From Prostheceraeus crozeri (taxonomy: Eukaryota; Platyhelminthes; Polycladida; Euryleptidae), in NCBI GenBank assembly GCA_907163375.1, contig CAJQUW010008711.1:62001-126000 (forward strand): a stretch of DNA of 64,000 bases, read 5' to 3'. Position 1 is the stretch's first letter; each line of letters begins with the position of its first letter. The translations under genes and the position numbers were made by a program. Below the pieces are notes generated by a model, which worked only from the letters and a program-made list of their open reading frames with translations, was not told where the DNA came from and made no database searches. This document shows, piece by piece, positions 11,836 to 23,900 of the stretch.

Positions 11836-14800
11836 ACTAAATTTATGTTTCATTACTTTATTTTTTTACTACTATTTTTTATTAATTCATTATATTTTTC
11901 TCTACCTGGTAGGTTGCTTGTGATATGATCTAAAGAAGATACTCTTGAGGTTGAGCATGAAAGTAATAGAAACCTATCGAATTGCTAATTTCACAAACAT
12001 TAACTCTCCAACGCTGTCATTACATGAAGGATCTGTAAAATGCTGTCATTCCTTCTGTATTACTATCATGATCAGTCAGCTCCGTGGTAATTTCTTCAAA
12101 ACTGCAAAAAATTCCATGTTTCACATTTGGTAACAATATCCAACTGTGTTCACCACGAGTTAGTTTAATAAAATCGAAACTGCATACCCAATGGTTATTT
12201 AATAAATGCTGAGTTGGTATTCTACTCAATATACCTACTCTATGGACGCGCTAAAATGCAACCTAAAATGCCAGTCGGAGGATTCAGTTTTTAGAAGATT
12301 TGGAATGTCTGGGCGCGCACGATCAATTCTGCAAAACATGTAACGATACCAGTCTGTAGTGAAATTACGTTACTATCCATACACTTCCGTATTTCCAACT
12401 TCATCACTGTAGAGCCTGTCATGGATTTCTTATGCTCAGAGACCCAAAATGTCGACTTTTGGTGATTATGGTAAAATCCCGGGATCGCGGATTCTGTAAT
12501 GCCGAAATCCCGTGATCAGGAAAATAACTCGGGATTGCAATCCCTATTCGAGCAATACCGGTACCTTGCAACACCGGGGTTTTGCGGAATGCCAAAATCA
12601 GAAATCGCTAGTTTGGCACCCACCGATGGAACAACTACATGGGCGAATACATGTATTGCACGCGCTATAGAAATGTCGATAGCAAGTGTTGAATGACATT
12701 GTCTCTGAATGAACAGTGAGTTATAGATGTGTTTTTTTATTGTTAAATATAAAAATTCTTACTGGTGGACGGATTCTATCAATTCTATCAATCCAATAAA
12801 GATCCTTAAATTCTTATGGAATTATTAAATGTTGCTCAAGTCAGAATACTTTTGATGACAAAGTGTATTGGATAAAGTGCACCGTTATCAAAACGATGTG
12901 CCATTTGCTGCATAAACATTAAATTTTGCTTCCCACAATAAACTAAAAGTTGAGAATTGTTTCACTGAATCATTGATATGTGCAGGCGTCAGCAACTATT
13001 TTTCTAGAGCGTCACACAAAATTGTGACTTTGAAAAATTTCATTCTATAAAGGCAAACAGAGCGCTTTATCTCAAACAAAAGCAACAGATTTGTTTACCG
13101 CTTGTCGATAGCAGGATGCAAGTGCCACTCTTTTTTTGGATATATGTCGCTGTTGATTGAGGAATCTTGTGATTGGTGTGCACGACTGAAATCTATTCAG
13201 AAAAGCAATATTGAAACCTCACAGGAAACATCAATCGTGTCGCAATAAACTTCATCACATCATAAACAAAGTTTTCTTGAATTGGTGCTTCAATTACAGC
13301 GTTATACGCTAAACAATAGGTCAAAATACATTACATGCAGGTTAACGAGATTTTACTCCATGCAAAGTATATCCTCTGAGCAATACAATGCATAGTTAAG
13401 CAATACAATGCATCATATTCCCGTGTTGACATTATTCCATTCGAACTGTCGTGCACATTATTCAAATGTGAATTGATAATGCAATTCATAACAGCAGAAT
13501 TAAAAGACAATATCAGTAAGAAGTTTTTTATACTTTTCACGTATCTGATATTTTCAAGCAGGAAAGGAGCACTTTTGGTGAACCGAGAGAAATTGTCGGT
13601 GTAACTTTGTATTGACGAGACCTTTCAGCTGCTGCAGGAGCCTATCAGGCTATCTACAGTTGTTTTTGACAGTTGTTTCGACAGTCAATTTCGACCAATG
13701 ACCGTCTGCGTTGCAACCGCTTCCGTGTTTGAGTAAGGTAGTATATAACCTTAGCGTTAATGATCGCTAGCTTCACAAGTTCTTAGGAATGCGCTTTAAT
13801 ATGAGATGGCTTTATTCCTCCTTCTGGATGACGTCAACATGCCACCTACTGTTGTGAACAGACTAAAGCATAGTTGTATTTGGCAGTATTATGAATTTAA
13901 TAAATCGGATGGTGAAATGCGTTCACAGTGTAATATTCATAACAGTGCAACATGAAGCATTGCAATACTGTAGTATAGTAAAAATGAAAGTTTGATTTGA
14001 CGCCAAATTCGCGGCGATCGATCGATCGGTTAACGGATCTCTTTACCAAACTAACCGATATTTTTGAAATATTTATCACGGACAGCACTCACTGCCATGA
14101 ATGCTCAATCTGAAGCAAGCAAGCAACAAAAAACTCTAGGCAATGGCAACAAGTGGCAATAAGGACGCTTAATGCAAGTAGTGTTGATATAGAATGCACA
14201 TCAGAATGTGTCATTCGCAAACCTTTGGAATGTTTAACAACAAAAACGAAAATGCATGTTCCACAAAACTTCTGCACAAGTGGAATTTAGAAATCTATCT
14301 ATTAACCACTGGCACTTTAACGCCTCACGTCTGGCAATCGATAGTACGCCAACTCTATACCATACGCAAACTTGTATCCTTTAGATTTATATTTCGGAAG
14401 GTTAATTTGCTATTCCATCCATTATAGACAATAAATCAATCCCGAATAGAGTAAGCTAAGCTGTTTGTGTCTCAACTGATGTCACTTCAGTTTTCTCCTA
14501 TTCATAATTTAATTCCTTTTTTGCGCTTGATGGTTGAATGGCCAATGCATGAGTCGCGTAGAAAACTTGTTTTATTGCACAATTGGGTAAATGAGACAAA
14601 AATCTATTGTTTTGTACAAATATGAATGATTTAGCATTCGAGTGCGACCAACATAACTCAATATTATCCTCTTCACAAAACGGATATTGAAGCATGTCAG
14701 CCAATGGATTAACGTCTCAATATCCATTTATCATCTACTGCCATTGACTGAAACTCAAACCGGAATTTATGGATATTTGTTTGAGCCTGAGACGAAGAGT

Positions 14801-15856
14801 TTTAGATTTGATCGTAGCCGCCATTAAATCTTCAACATAATAACGCATGCATTACGGCAATCATAACAAGCATGCTTACAGTCAGCTGTAATAATGTCGA
14901 ATTTTGGCGATCGTCAATAACAATTATCATTATTCGGAATTCACCCATGAAACAGCTGACAATTTCTATTCAGACTAAACATCCGAAACGATTATTTCGC
15001 ATTGACCGAATTAATCGACGAACAACAATACGTCCGAGCGTTAACAGTTTCATGTTCTCTAAGTATTTGGATATCTAAAGACTGATAAGACTTGTTAAAC
15101 TTCTTCCTCCATATCACCTTTTCGTCATTATGAGAAAGAAATTCGTCTCTCGTTACTTAATTTTTCAGTGAGTTTTAGGGTATCAATATTAGTCGAGAAT
15201 CGTTACGCTTGCAATGTCATATCTTTTCTCTCGGGCTTTTAAGATCTGTCAATAACTAATCAGTTTGTGTGTAATGACTAATGAAAACTAGCAATCTTCG
15301 TAACTTCGACGACATGAATCGATGGCTATGGAGTTCGGATTTAGTTATTTAAGAGACACATGATTAGCAAAGTTTTTATGTATTCCTATTACCGAAGTTT
15401 TGATCAATAGCACCGTTGCAACAGTCGATAATTATCATCAGATAAAAACGACTGCCTTGTCATCTTACCGTGTTTGATTAAGCTCCCATTAGGAAGTTAA
15501 GACTCGTCGCTCGCTTCTAAGTAGCATTGTTGGCTATTTCACCCACAAAACTGTGTATCTTTATCAGCATGAGTCTCCTAATTCTGCAAATCATTTCTGT
15601 GGTTGATTTAGAAAATGCTGTAAACCGGGAAGTTTTCGCAAATCGTCAGCGGGTTTCACTATCGTGCTTGTATATATCTGTTAATATTATTGGAGAAATG
15701 AGTAAATCTATAAAATTGACAATTCCCAATCAGCTTCAGCTGGATAAAGGTGAATAAAAATGGAATACAACGTACGCATTACATTCTGTTCTGGTATAGA
15801 CGTGAGTTAACCCTCGCCCCACTTGGGCGTCTTGACAAACGCGCCCCTTGTTTTCT
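11836..15856. other. Stretch without a recognised gene
   Basis: AT-rich, with short open frames only (none over about 80 codons). Apart from the GGGATT repeat listed separately at 12470, I see nothing I can name. Confidence 0.5.
12470..12565. repeat. Copy of the TCCCGGGAT repeat family
   Basis: Contains AAATCCCGGGATCGCGGATT, AAATCCCGTGATCAGGAAAA and, at its edge, CGGGATTGCAATCCCTATTC. The words TCCCGGGAT and ATAGGGATTNCAATCCCG recur at 39.7, 42.2, 42.5, 42.8 and 42.95 kb, so this is one member of a dispersed MITE-like family whose outer end seems to be ATAGGGATT. Confidence 0.5.
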
Positions 15857-16453
15857 GAAACCAAAGGTCCAAATTCAAAATAAAATACACCAAATGAACA
15901 GTCGCGTAGCCAGGACTTCATTTCCGGGGGAGGACAACAAATGTGGCTTAATTAATATAAGCCTATACTTAATAATTTCGTAAATCAGAAGAAGCCCTAA
16001 TATTCATTCATATTTGATTTGATTATGATCTGATTTTGTCTTTTATTGATCATTCATGACACACGATTTACATAAAATCCTGCAGTATATGTAGGTTTAT
16101 CGATGACAGCCACAAGCGTAAAATGAAGTCTAGGCTCCAACAATATTTATTTAACATAAGTGGCTCAGTATTCGATGCATGTGTAATTGGAAGCAAAAGC
16201 GAAATAGAACAGGCGTTTATATACCCAGTCATGAATGGCCTCTACTTGTGGGTGTCGCAAAATCGTGTCGTGTCCTGGCTACAAGCCATATCGAGACGTC
16301 CGTGACAGTACAACTAGTATCGACGCCTGACCGACTACCTGACTCACAGAAATGAACATTTCTCGCGGTCGTTGCGCAGCAGGGGATTAATTAACCAAGC
16401 TCGCTACTGTAGGATTTCAGATTCTCACATTAATAAATTAATAATTCGACATA

Positions 16454-16594
16454 CGTGGTGTGATCCAAAATGTCCCGGACTAACCTACTTGCAGATAACC
16501 TGTGATAACGAATACTACTTCAGATGTAAAGTTAGGTCTTTAAGGCATGAGAAATATGGTCGCCGAAATTTTTCCGGTCAGTTTTCTATTTTTT
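16454..16594 (+). repeat. Left TIR of the mariner
   Basis: About 141 bp, matching the inverse of 18052-18191 apart from one substitution (GTAAAGTTAGG against GTAAATTTAGG) and a one-base difference in the closing T-run. Confidence 0.9.
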
Positions 16595-16750
16595 CAAAAT
16601 TTTCAAACATTTTTGTCTGAATTTCAAGATTTTCCTATAAATTCTAGCGATTTAGAATTAATATATTTAGATTAACTTGACAGTTAAGCTATCACTAATA
16701 ACCTGACTAATAATTAACGGAAAAACAAATGTTTTGTTCCAGAAAACAGT

Positions 16751-17806
16751 TTACTTTTCAATGTATGAGCCGTTAGCATTCGTCACTTTTTGCCAACGAA
16801 GTCTCAATTCACAAAAAGCTTTATGAAAAAATTCCGGTGTCAAAGAATCAAAAAACTCAGTAACTGCATCCCGCAGTTCAACTGGCGATTCAAAATGGTG
16901 TCCACGAAGATGCTTTTTGAGGAATCTAAACAGATAGAAGTCACTTGGGGCCAAGTCAGGTGAATAAGGAGGATGGCTCAATAGTTGAAATCCGTTTCTC
17001 GTTAAGGCATTGGTTGTCTCCTGCGAGATGTGAATCGGAGCATTGTCATGAAGCAAGTAGAGGGGAATGTTTCGTGGCTTTCTTATTTTCTTCCTCGCTT
17101 CAGATAACAGATTGGAATAATATTCGCTATTGATTCTTACTCCTTTATCCGCAAAGTCAACCAGTTGGATTCCCGAAGCGTTCCAAAAGACCGTCAGCAT
17201 CAACGACCGGCGATGTGATGTTCCGGATCGCATTTTCAAAGGGGCAGACTCGCCTGATTTTCGCCACTCTGCAGATTCTCGCTTACTTTGAGGCAGATAC
17301 AAACTTAAAGGTGTTTCATCCTCTGTAAGGATGCAGTTCAGAAACTGATCTCCGTGCATTTCGAGGAGATCCAAATTTGACTGTGCCGCCAGAAGTCTGT
17401 TCTCCTTCATTTCAGGTGACAGAAACTTCGGTACGAAACGTGATGCCAGTTTGCGATATCCAAGTCTTTCGATGATGTCATGACAGGAGTGATAACTGAT
17501 TCGCAACTCTCTTGACAACTCACGGATGGTTATCCTTCTGTGTGCTGTAATCACTTCATCGCACTGACTCGATTTCTCTTCCGGAATCTCCTGCGGCCGA
17601 CCAACAGTTGAAAAATCTTGCTCCACAGATTGTCTTCCGCGTTTAAATTCGCTTATCCAGAAATAAGCAGTAGTTCTCGATGGAGCTTTGCTTCCATATG
17701 CCAGGCTTAATTCCTTTAGAATGTCACCATTAGCGAAGCCGCGGATCAGGAGGTATCGTATCACACTGCGATATTCGACTGAAGACACGCTTGTCACATC
17801 CATCAT
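16751..17806 (-). CDS. Mariner transposase, 351 aa, intact
   Basis: This enzyme cuts out its own element and inserts it at TA in nuclear DNA. Residues 1-125 form the paired helix-turn-helix DNA-binding region, with FKRGRQS at 54-60 and VGRP at 68-71 in place of the usual GRP linker. The linker motif WVPHEL appears as FVPKFL (124-129). The DDE/D domain has D163 in LTEDETP, D254 in LLHDNAPIH and D289 in YSPDLAPSDF, with exactly 34 residues between the last two: DD34D. Length is normal for the family (about 345). The start is the first ATG, 385 bp inside the right end; a second ATG follows directly, so the true start may be one codon later. The first catalytic motif lacks the usual tryptophan (ETP rather than ETW), a sub-lineage mark. 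No stop or shift interrupts it. Confidence 0.93.
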   Translation of the reverse strand: MMDVTSVSSVEYRSVIRYLLIRGFANGDILKELSLAYGSKAPSRTTAYFWISEFKRGRQSVEQDFSTVGRPQEIPEEKSSQCDEVITAHRRITIRELSRELRISYHSCHDIIERLGYRKLASRFVPKFLSPEMKENRLLAAQSNLDLLEMHGDQFLNCILTEDETPLSLYLPQSKRESAEWRKSGESAPLKMRSGTSHRRSLMLTVFWNASGIQLVDFADKGVRINSEYYSNLLSEARKKIRKPRNIPLYLLHDNAPIHISQETTNALTRNGFQLLSHPPYSPDLAPSDFYLFRFLKKHLRGHHFESPVELRDAVTEFFDSLTPEFFHKAFCELRLRWQKVTNANGSYIEK

Positions 17807-18051
17807 GAAAACTGATAGAACAAAGAACCATCGTTGACACGGATTTCTTAATGAATGCGTGCTGAATGAACTTCACTGATTGATATCGTAACACATGAAG
17901 CAATTAACAAAAGACGTGCAATATTCATGGCAAAGATATCCGTCAAATAAGGTACAAATCAAAATCAATCTAACTATAACAATAAGACAAATCGGATCTC
18001 GATCAATTCAGAAAATACAGAAATTCATGTTAAAATGTAAAAATATTTTTT

Positions 18052-18191
18052 AAAAATAGAAAACTGACCGGAAAAATTTCGGCGACCATATTTCTCATGC
18101 CTTAAAGACCTAAATTTACATCTGAAGTAGTATTCGTTATCACAGGTTATCTGCAAGTAGGTTAGTCCGGGACATTTTGGATCACACCACG
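18052..18191 (-). repeat. Right TIR of the mariner
   Basis: About 140 bp, the inverse partner of 16454-16594. It lies upstream of the transposase start and would hold the promoter; I see no clear TATA box close to the ATG. Confidence 0.9.
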
Positions 18192-18572
18192 TAGAATGAA
18201 GTTAATATACCTCGTATAAAACACTAAGATTGTCCCACGCTCAGATTTCATTTGGGGGGGGGATATGTCCCCCTTGTCACCCCTTGCCTACGCCACTGCA
18301 AATGGAAGCTCAGAATATTATGATTGTTTTGATATTCAAGGTCATTGTGGAGGTCAAAGGTCAAAGAGATTGATTTTTTATTATGGTTATTATTTCTTTC
18401 CCTATCTCAGAAACCATTTGACCAAATTCAAAACAAAATACACAAAGTGAAAGCCCTTATGACAGCGAGTCGGAATATCATCATTGGTTCAAGATTTTCA
18501 AGGTCACTGTGGAGGTCAAATGTAAGGTCAAAAAGATGATTTTTACTATGGTTACTATGGTTACTAGAGTTT

Positions 18573-20521
18573 TGAATTTTGAATTCAAGACGTCGAAGTC
18601 TCAATAGAATCTACAAGGGTAATATCATTTTCTGTTCAAATTTACAGGAGAGCACTTTCTTTTATAAATTCGAATAGTTTAACTATCAATAAGGACACTT
18701 GAAGACATTCAAAGCGAAAATAATACAAAATTCGACAGGTCTGTCGTACATTCAAACTTTGAAATCTCATTGTGACGAAAGTATAACACCGATGTTACTC
18801 AAAATCGGTGGAAAGCTGTGGAATACGTAGAAAAGAAGCTATCTACAATTTGGAGCTCTTATCTTCCTTCTTTCAAAAGAAAGATAAAATTTTCGGTAGG
18901 GGTGCTAAGCGCCTCCCCCTCATCTTCCCCATGCAGTCGGGCGAAGGTTAATCCCAGGAGTTTCAACATCACAGCGTGTCAAAGTTCCTACTTGTCTAAG
19001 TTGTAAATTTTATGGTGAAATCGGACAGTTAACAAAATTCAATGCAATTTAGAGAATAAGCATTTGAAAGCGATGGAGATAAGCACAAGATGCGGATGAA
19101 TATTCACAGAGGCAGCATGATGCGGGACGAATCGCCTATGTAGGAATGTCCACAGAAAGTGCAAACAGCACAATTTTGCTACACAAGCTTAATCATGCAT
19201 AGATTGCCTACAAAACTCACAGTTGTCATGAATGCAGCTTTCTGAGGTAAACCTCAGTCATCAGTTTATCTGGTGGCTTCTGTACATAGATACCAATGCA
19301 TTTTTCGTCTGCAATCTGTGTGATTAACGTTCACAACATGATTATGGCACAACCATTATCTTCAGCGAAAGTGAAAAATAAGATATTGGAAATAGACTCA
19401 CTAATCTTTTTGTAATCTCTTTGTTTTGCGATGATTTTTTCATTTTTTATGATTTTCATGCCATTCGGGACAATAGAGTTAAAGTGTGATGGTACAAAGT
19501 TATGAGATTTAAAGACGATCATACCTAGAAGGGTTGAATAAAAATATAAAGGAAACATTTCGCAAAATTCACGAAAATTTCCCGGTTGGCAGTACGTCCT
19601 TGTTCTGAGATATTCATGATTTCTAATTGCTCGTGGAACTAATTCACAGGACTGCGACACCGGCACGTTTCTCTAAGCTCTATCTACTTTCATCACCTGA
19701 TCTGAAGCAAAGTTATAATTAAGGTTTAATACATTCCCGAATTTCGAGGAACCGTTTCCGGGATTGAATCCGGCTCCAATTTGCAAGAACCGCTTCCGTT
19801 GCCGATACTTTGAGGAGAGGAAATAGTGGATCAGATTTTGTGACAATACTCTCCGCACCCTGACTGACATACCACTTTATTAACTGCATTGAGACAGTTG
19901 TTGTCATGAAAATACATCAAATGAAAATGATTTTTTTCTTCACGCAGCGGTTGGTGCGATTCCGAATCGTGCGACGCAGGGCACGATTCTGCATATTATG
20001 AAACTTTTTCAAATTCAGTGGCTAGAAGCCTACAGTTAGTCAAGATTGCATTCTTTTAAATTTCTAGATCATTGGTTTTATTATGAAATTGACCATTTCC
20101 ATTAAAATTGAAGCTATGAGACGCTTAGTCTATCGACCAAAATCATTGCTATCCTATTATTTTATATAATGCTCCATTTGCGTATGCTTTGGGGATGCAG
20201 TATTATAATTCAGAACACGGAAGAAATCGCAAACAAGTCATAAAAATTTTAAGAATCTATTACTAAGAATTAAAGCTAAAAACAAAATTACTGTGAAGTA
20301 CTACAATTTGCACTATGAATTCGAGGTATTAACTATATTTGTATTTTTCAATTTTGATTCTCTTATTCTTTATCAACAATTTTCATCCAGCATCGCTGCA
20401 GGCATCGACCGTTTCTTCCATAACTCTTGTAATATGCGTAATTAATGATGCATCAATTAATTCAAACCTTCAGACCTATAGCGTTAGCAAAATGTTTGCA
20501 ATCCTACTATCTGTACTGTAG
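18573..20521. other. Stretch without a recognised gene
   Basis: Short open frames only. A patch at 19740-19810 repeats GAACCG-TTCCG words and may be a fragment of a dispersed repeat. Confidence 0.5.
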
Positions 20522-20937
20522 AATGAGTGGAGAGACAAGATTCTACACACTCAGATCCTCCAGCGAGCTGGAATCGCAAGCATCGAAGCCATCATCAAAC
20601 AGCGTGTTCTGAGATGAGTTGTACATGTCATCCGCATGTCGAACAATCGCCTACCGAAAATTGTCTTCTTTGGCGAACTTGAACCTGGGGACCGTCCACT
20701 TGGAGGCTCGAAAAAGCGGTTTAGGGATTACCTCAGGTGTGTTCTTGTCTCCTACAATATCAACTCTGCGAATCTTGATACTCTAGCTCAGGATAGACAC
20801 GTCTGGCGCTCCATTTGTGACGAAGGAGTAGCCCTCTTCGAACAAACAAGAAGGGAGACTCTCCAAGAAGCAAGCGACATTTCTGACTTGCCAACCCTGC
20901 ACCTGGTTCTTGTTGGCCTCCTGGCCCATACGAGCTA
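20522..20937 (+). pseudogene. C-terminal end of a LINE ORF2
   Basis: The frame reads WRDKILHTQILQRAGIASIE, then a short stretch, LPKIVFFGELEPGDRPLGGS, KKRFRDYL and HVWRSICDEGVALFE. This is the region after the reverse-transcriptase palm in CR1/L2-like and related non-LTR retrotransposons (consensus LRWxGHVxRMxxxRLPRxxLYGEL, then GGxxKRYKD and DRxxWRxxCxxG). One in-frame stop interrupts the LRWxGHV motif (the tryptophan position is TGA). There is no reverse-transcriptase core upstream, so it is a 5'-truncated copy, the usual product of incomplete target-primed insertion. The 3' tail is not clear. Confidence 0.75.
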
Positions 20938-23900
20938 GTGCTTATGACTGGGGGAGACACCCCTGTGACTGATAATGTGTCAGACGCCCTGTGTGAGACG
21001 CCAGAGTCAGCACTCACTGATAATGTGGAGGATTGCTGACAGGGTCATTGCTGTTGGAAGACAGCATGACAGAGGTGCAAACGAACCGGAGTTAAGGAAC
21101 TTAATGGGAACCTTTCCACTAGAGCAGCTATGTCCCTTGTCAATTTAATGAAGTGTCCCTGTATGCTTGCATCCACTACAACATATCAGGGCCTCCAAGG
21201 GTAGTACAGGGCCGCTGTTAGTTTGGTGGTGGGTGGATTGTTGCTACTCTGGGTCCCACTCCGCACCTTCGTGTGTTTCTGAAACTGCTATCCATGCATG
21301 ATCCTAGGCATGAGCATCCGCGCATAGGTATACGAGTATCCACGTGGATGTCAAATCTCTGTTCAGTACAGCTATCTCAGGCGCTGAAAGAGTGAATGGG
21401 ATAGTCACATGTTTTCCTCATCAAGTAAATTTCATTGAGAAGTCCCTTTGAAAAAAATCGCTCAATTGATTCCACCGTACGATTAATCGAGCGGAATCGA
21501 CTTACTGAATACCACTGTCAGAAAGTCATACTGTAGATGCCTCACAAATTATCATTAATTAGAATTACCAGATCTCTATAGATTCTAACCGGGACATTTT
21601 CATCTTTTGAGAGGTGAATCCGGGACCAAAACTGGGACGCCCTACATTGATGAAAAGCTTATAGGCTATATACTCAAATTACTGCTTCTTTTCAAAAGAA
21701 AAAAATGTTGAAATTGTTTAAATGCAATTTTTTAAAAAGTACAGTTCACATAATGACACATAACTGTCATTTTAATTCATTTGTTTGAAGTGTATTTTTT
21801 GTTGGATCGTACTTTCTCAGAAAAGAGTTATTGTTCTTAATTTTGTTGTGGAATTCTCTGCAACTCAAATTAATAATAAATTTGATATATAAAAACATAT
21901 CAAAATTCAATATTTAGAACAATAATAAGGTAAATTCAAATGGAAAAAATCAAAATTTAAAGTACCGAATTTCATTTCATCAAAAACTGACCGGGACAAT
22001 AGTAACAACCTGCCGAAACCCGGGGCCATACAAGTAAAACCGCGACTGTGCCAGTCAAACCTGCACGTCTGGTAAGTTTATCATTGGAGGACTCACAAAT
22101 CATCGCGTTATATGCCCAAGCAAGCAGTCATCACTCATGAAGCCTTGTTTTGAGAATCCAAGTGTATTCAACGATCGATCACATGGTCATGATCTTATCT
22201 TGCAACAGAAATTATCAGTTCTTAAGAGACGCTGTCCACATTCTACCAAGTTTGGTTTTGCAGCCAGTAATGTTTTCTGAGGAAATGGCTAGATAGAGGG
22301 CTCCACTGCAGAAAGCGGAATGGGATGCGGCTTATCTCTCATCGACCAGCCTCAGAACTGCATGAATGGATGCTGAAGTTTAAAAAGTTCCACACAAATC
22401 ATGCAGTTAGATATTGTTTTTACCAACCAAGCGGCTTGAGCCTACATGCCTGCTGCAGTCTGGAGAGACATATCTTTAATCGTCAAGTTGGACTTTTGAT
22501 AGCTTGTAAGTAAGCATTTAAACAAGAAAACAACTATTCAACTTTTTTGTTTTGACATTGGTTTTGAAGATCTTTTCTGATGTAGGACATTTCGGTACCG
22601 GTACCAGAATTGGTCTAATTTTCGGGGGACCGATTCCGATCGGTGATGAAGCAACAATTTAGATCTTATTCAGAAATGACCATTTTTATCCATGAGTTTC
22701 TGCTGTCTTACAGTATCTATTTTCAATTTCCTGAACTATTGATGACCATTGTCCTTTTCTATTTCCACTACTAGAATCTGTTGTCTATACAGTAAATTAG
22801 GCGTCTATGCTGTACGTACATGCGCATTGTTTGGAATCAGTGTTAGTAGTATATTAGCAGCATGAATGGGTATTAAAGTCAAAAGACAAAAACGTATATT
22901 TCTCGACAAGAGAACACGGAGATGGTAACATAATGGCTTTGAACAGATTTCGAAACATGAATAATGACTGGAAATACATTCATTATATGACACTGGAAGG
23001 AGAGGGCTTTACATTATGACACGAATATGGCACTTGGTGAATAAAACTGCTGCTGTATCAGTGAGAAATCAGCTATCATCTATCCTTAAACTTTCATTTA
23101 ATTCACAGTTGCAATTTCTCAAAATTCGTCTGAGCTTTTAGGTTTACCCATGATTATTTAAACTTCATAATGAATAATGTTGGTGTTCGTTGCGGTGTAA
23201 AAATTGAGTCTGTATAGTATTAACACAGAGTGAATGAATACTGCACGGTGTTAAAGATGTAAATCTGAGCCCTAAATGTGATGAAAAACGTCTTGAGCAA
23301 GTGAAAACTGCCTGAAAATTGATACCACGTTCTTTTAATTTCTAATATTTATCCGCGCAAATATTTTCGAAGGAATTTCTCTAAAAATTGAAGAATGAAA
23401 ACAGCTTCACCCACATTCTCCACCAATTTTCCATTGTTCCTGAGGAGGAAAAATGGCCACTGTTAAGTGGCCGTTAATAACTGTTGAATCCATGGACATT
23501 TATTAATATGGATTACGCTATTCAAGTTCATTTCCTTAATCAATAAATCAAGCATTGAAATCAGGTGAACAAAACAATATGTACGTGTATGTGTGTTCCG
23601 TAGCATGAAATGCGCACAAAGTGGTTCAATGTCATTGAGTGATTTAGTTAACATTCACTTCTCAGTTATTAAAATTTTGAGAATAACTACGTAGCCTAAC
23701 AGCCTTTGCTATTATATGAGACTCAATATTATGCACTTGATTTTCAAAATCATCAGGTCCCGAACAAAATCGTGAGTACGCGCATGAGTGCAGTTAAGAA
23801 GGCTGTTGTTGCAGAACAATCTCATGCATGTGTTGTATCCTAGAATCCGCGTTTTTATTAAGCTAATGTACACGTATATTTTTACTAAGCTAAGTATATG

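Larger units (their letters stand above)
16454..18191 (-). mobile_element. Complete mariner (DD34D), 1738 bp, long TIRs
   Basis: The element starts CGTGGTGTGATCCAAAATGT and ends with its inverse, and TA lies directly outside both ends (16452-16453 and 18192-18193). The inverted repeats run about 140 bp (16454-16594 and 18052-18191) with about one internal mismatch, far longer than the usual ~28 bp of mariner. One open transposase gene lies between them on the minus strand. The near-identical arms and open gene point to recent insertion. It sits inside the hAT-type element at 15899-18298. Confidence 0.92.
15899..18298. mobile_element. hAT-type element carrying a nested mariner
   Basis: The left end is CAGTCGCGTAGCCAGG; the right end read inward is CAGTGGCGTAGGCAAGG. 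The outside 8 bases are CAAATGAA (15891-15898) and CAAATGGA (18299-18306), one mismatch. Poly-G tracts lie just inside both ends (CCGGGGGAGG left, CCCCCCCC when the right end is read inward). Without the 1738-bp mariner plus its duplicated TA the element is about 660 bp and shows no transposase, so it is non-autonomous. The second copy of the tandem repeat shows the unoccupied target. Confidence 0.8.
15857..18572. repeat. Two-copy ~150-bp tandem repeat, copy 1 split
   Basis: Copy 2 (about 18411-18572) reads AAACCATTTGACCAAATTC, then AAAATACACAAAGTGAAAG, then TTTTCAAGGTCACTGTGGAG and GGTCAAAAAGATGATTTTTA. Copy 1 reads the same in order but is split: its first 42 bases are at 15857-15898 and the rest resumes at about 18307 (GCTCAGAATATTATGATTG, TTCAAGGTCATTGTGGAGG). 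The split is exactly the hAT-type insertion. Units rich in AAGGTCA words are common in invertebrate tandem repeats. Confidence 0.7.

Noticed and set aside
15806-15850. TTAACCCT... as a piggyBac end
   Set aside because: No matching inverse with TTAA was found, and the inner sequence differs from the 40072 element.
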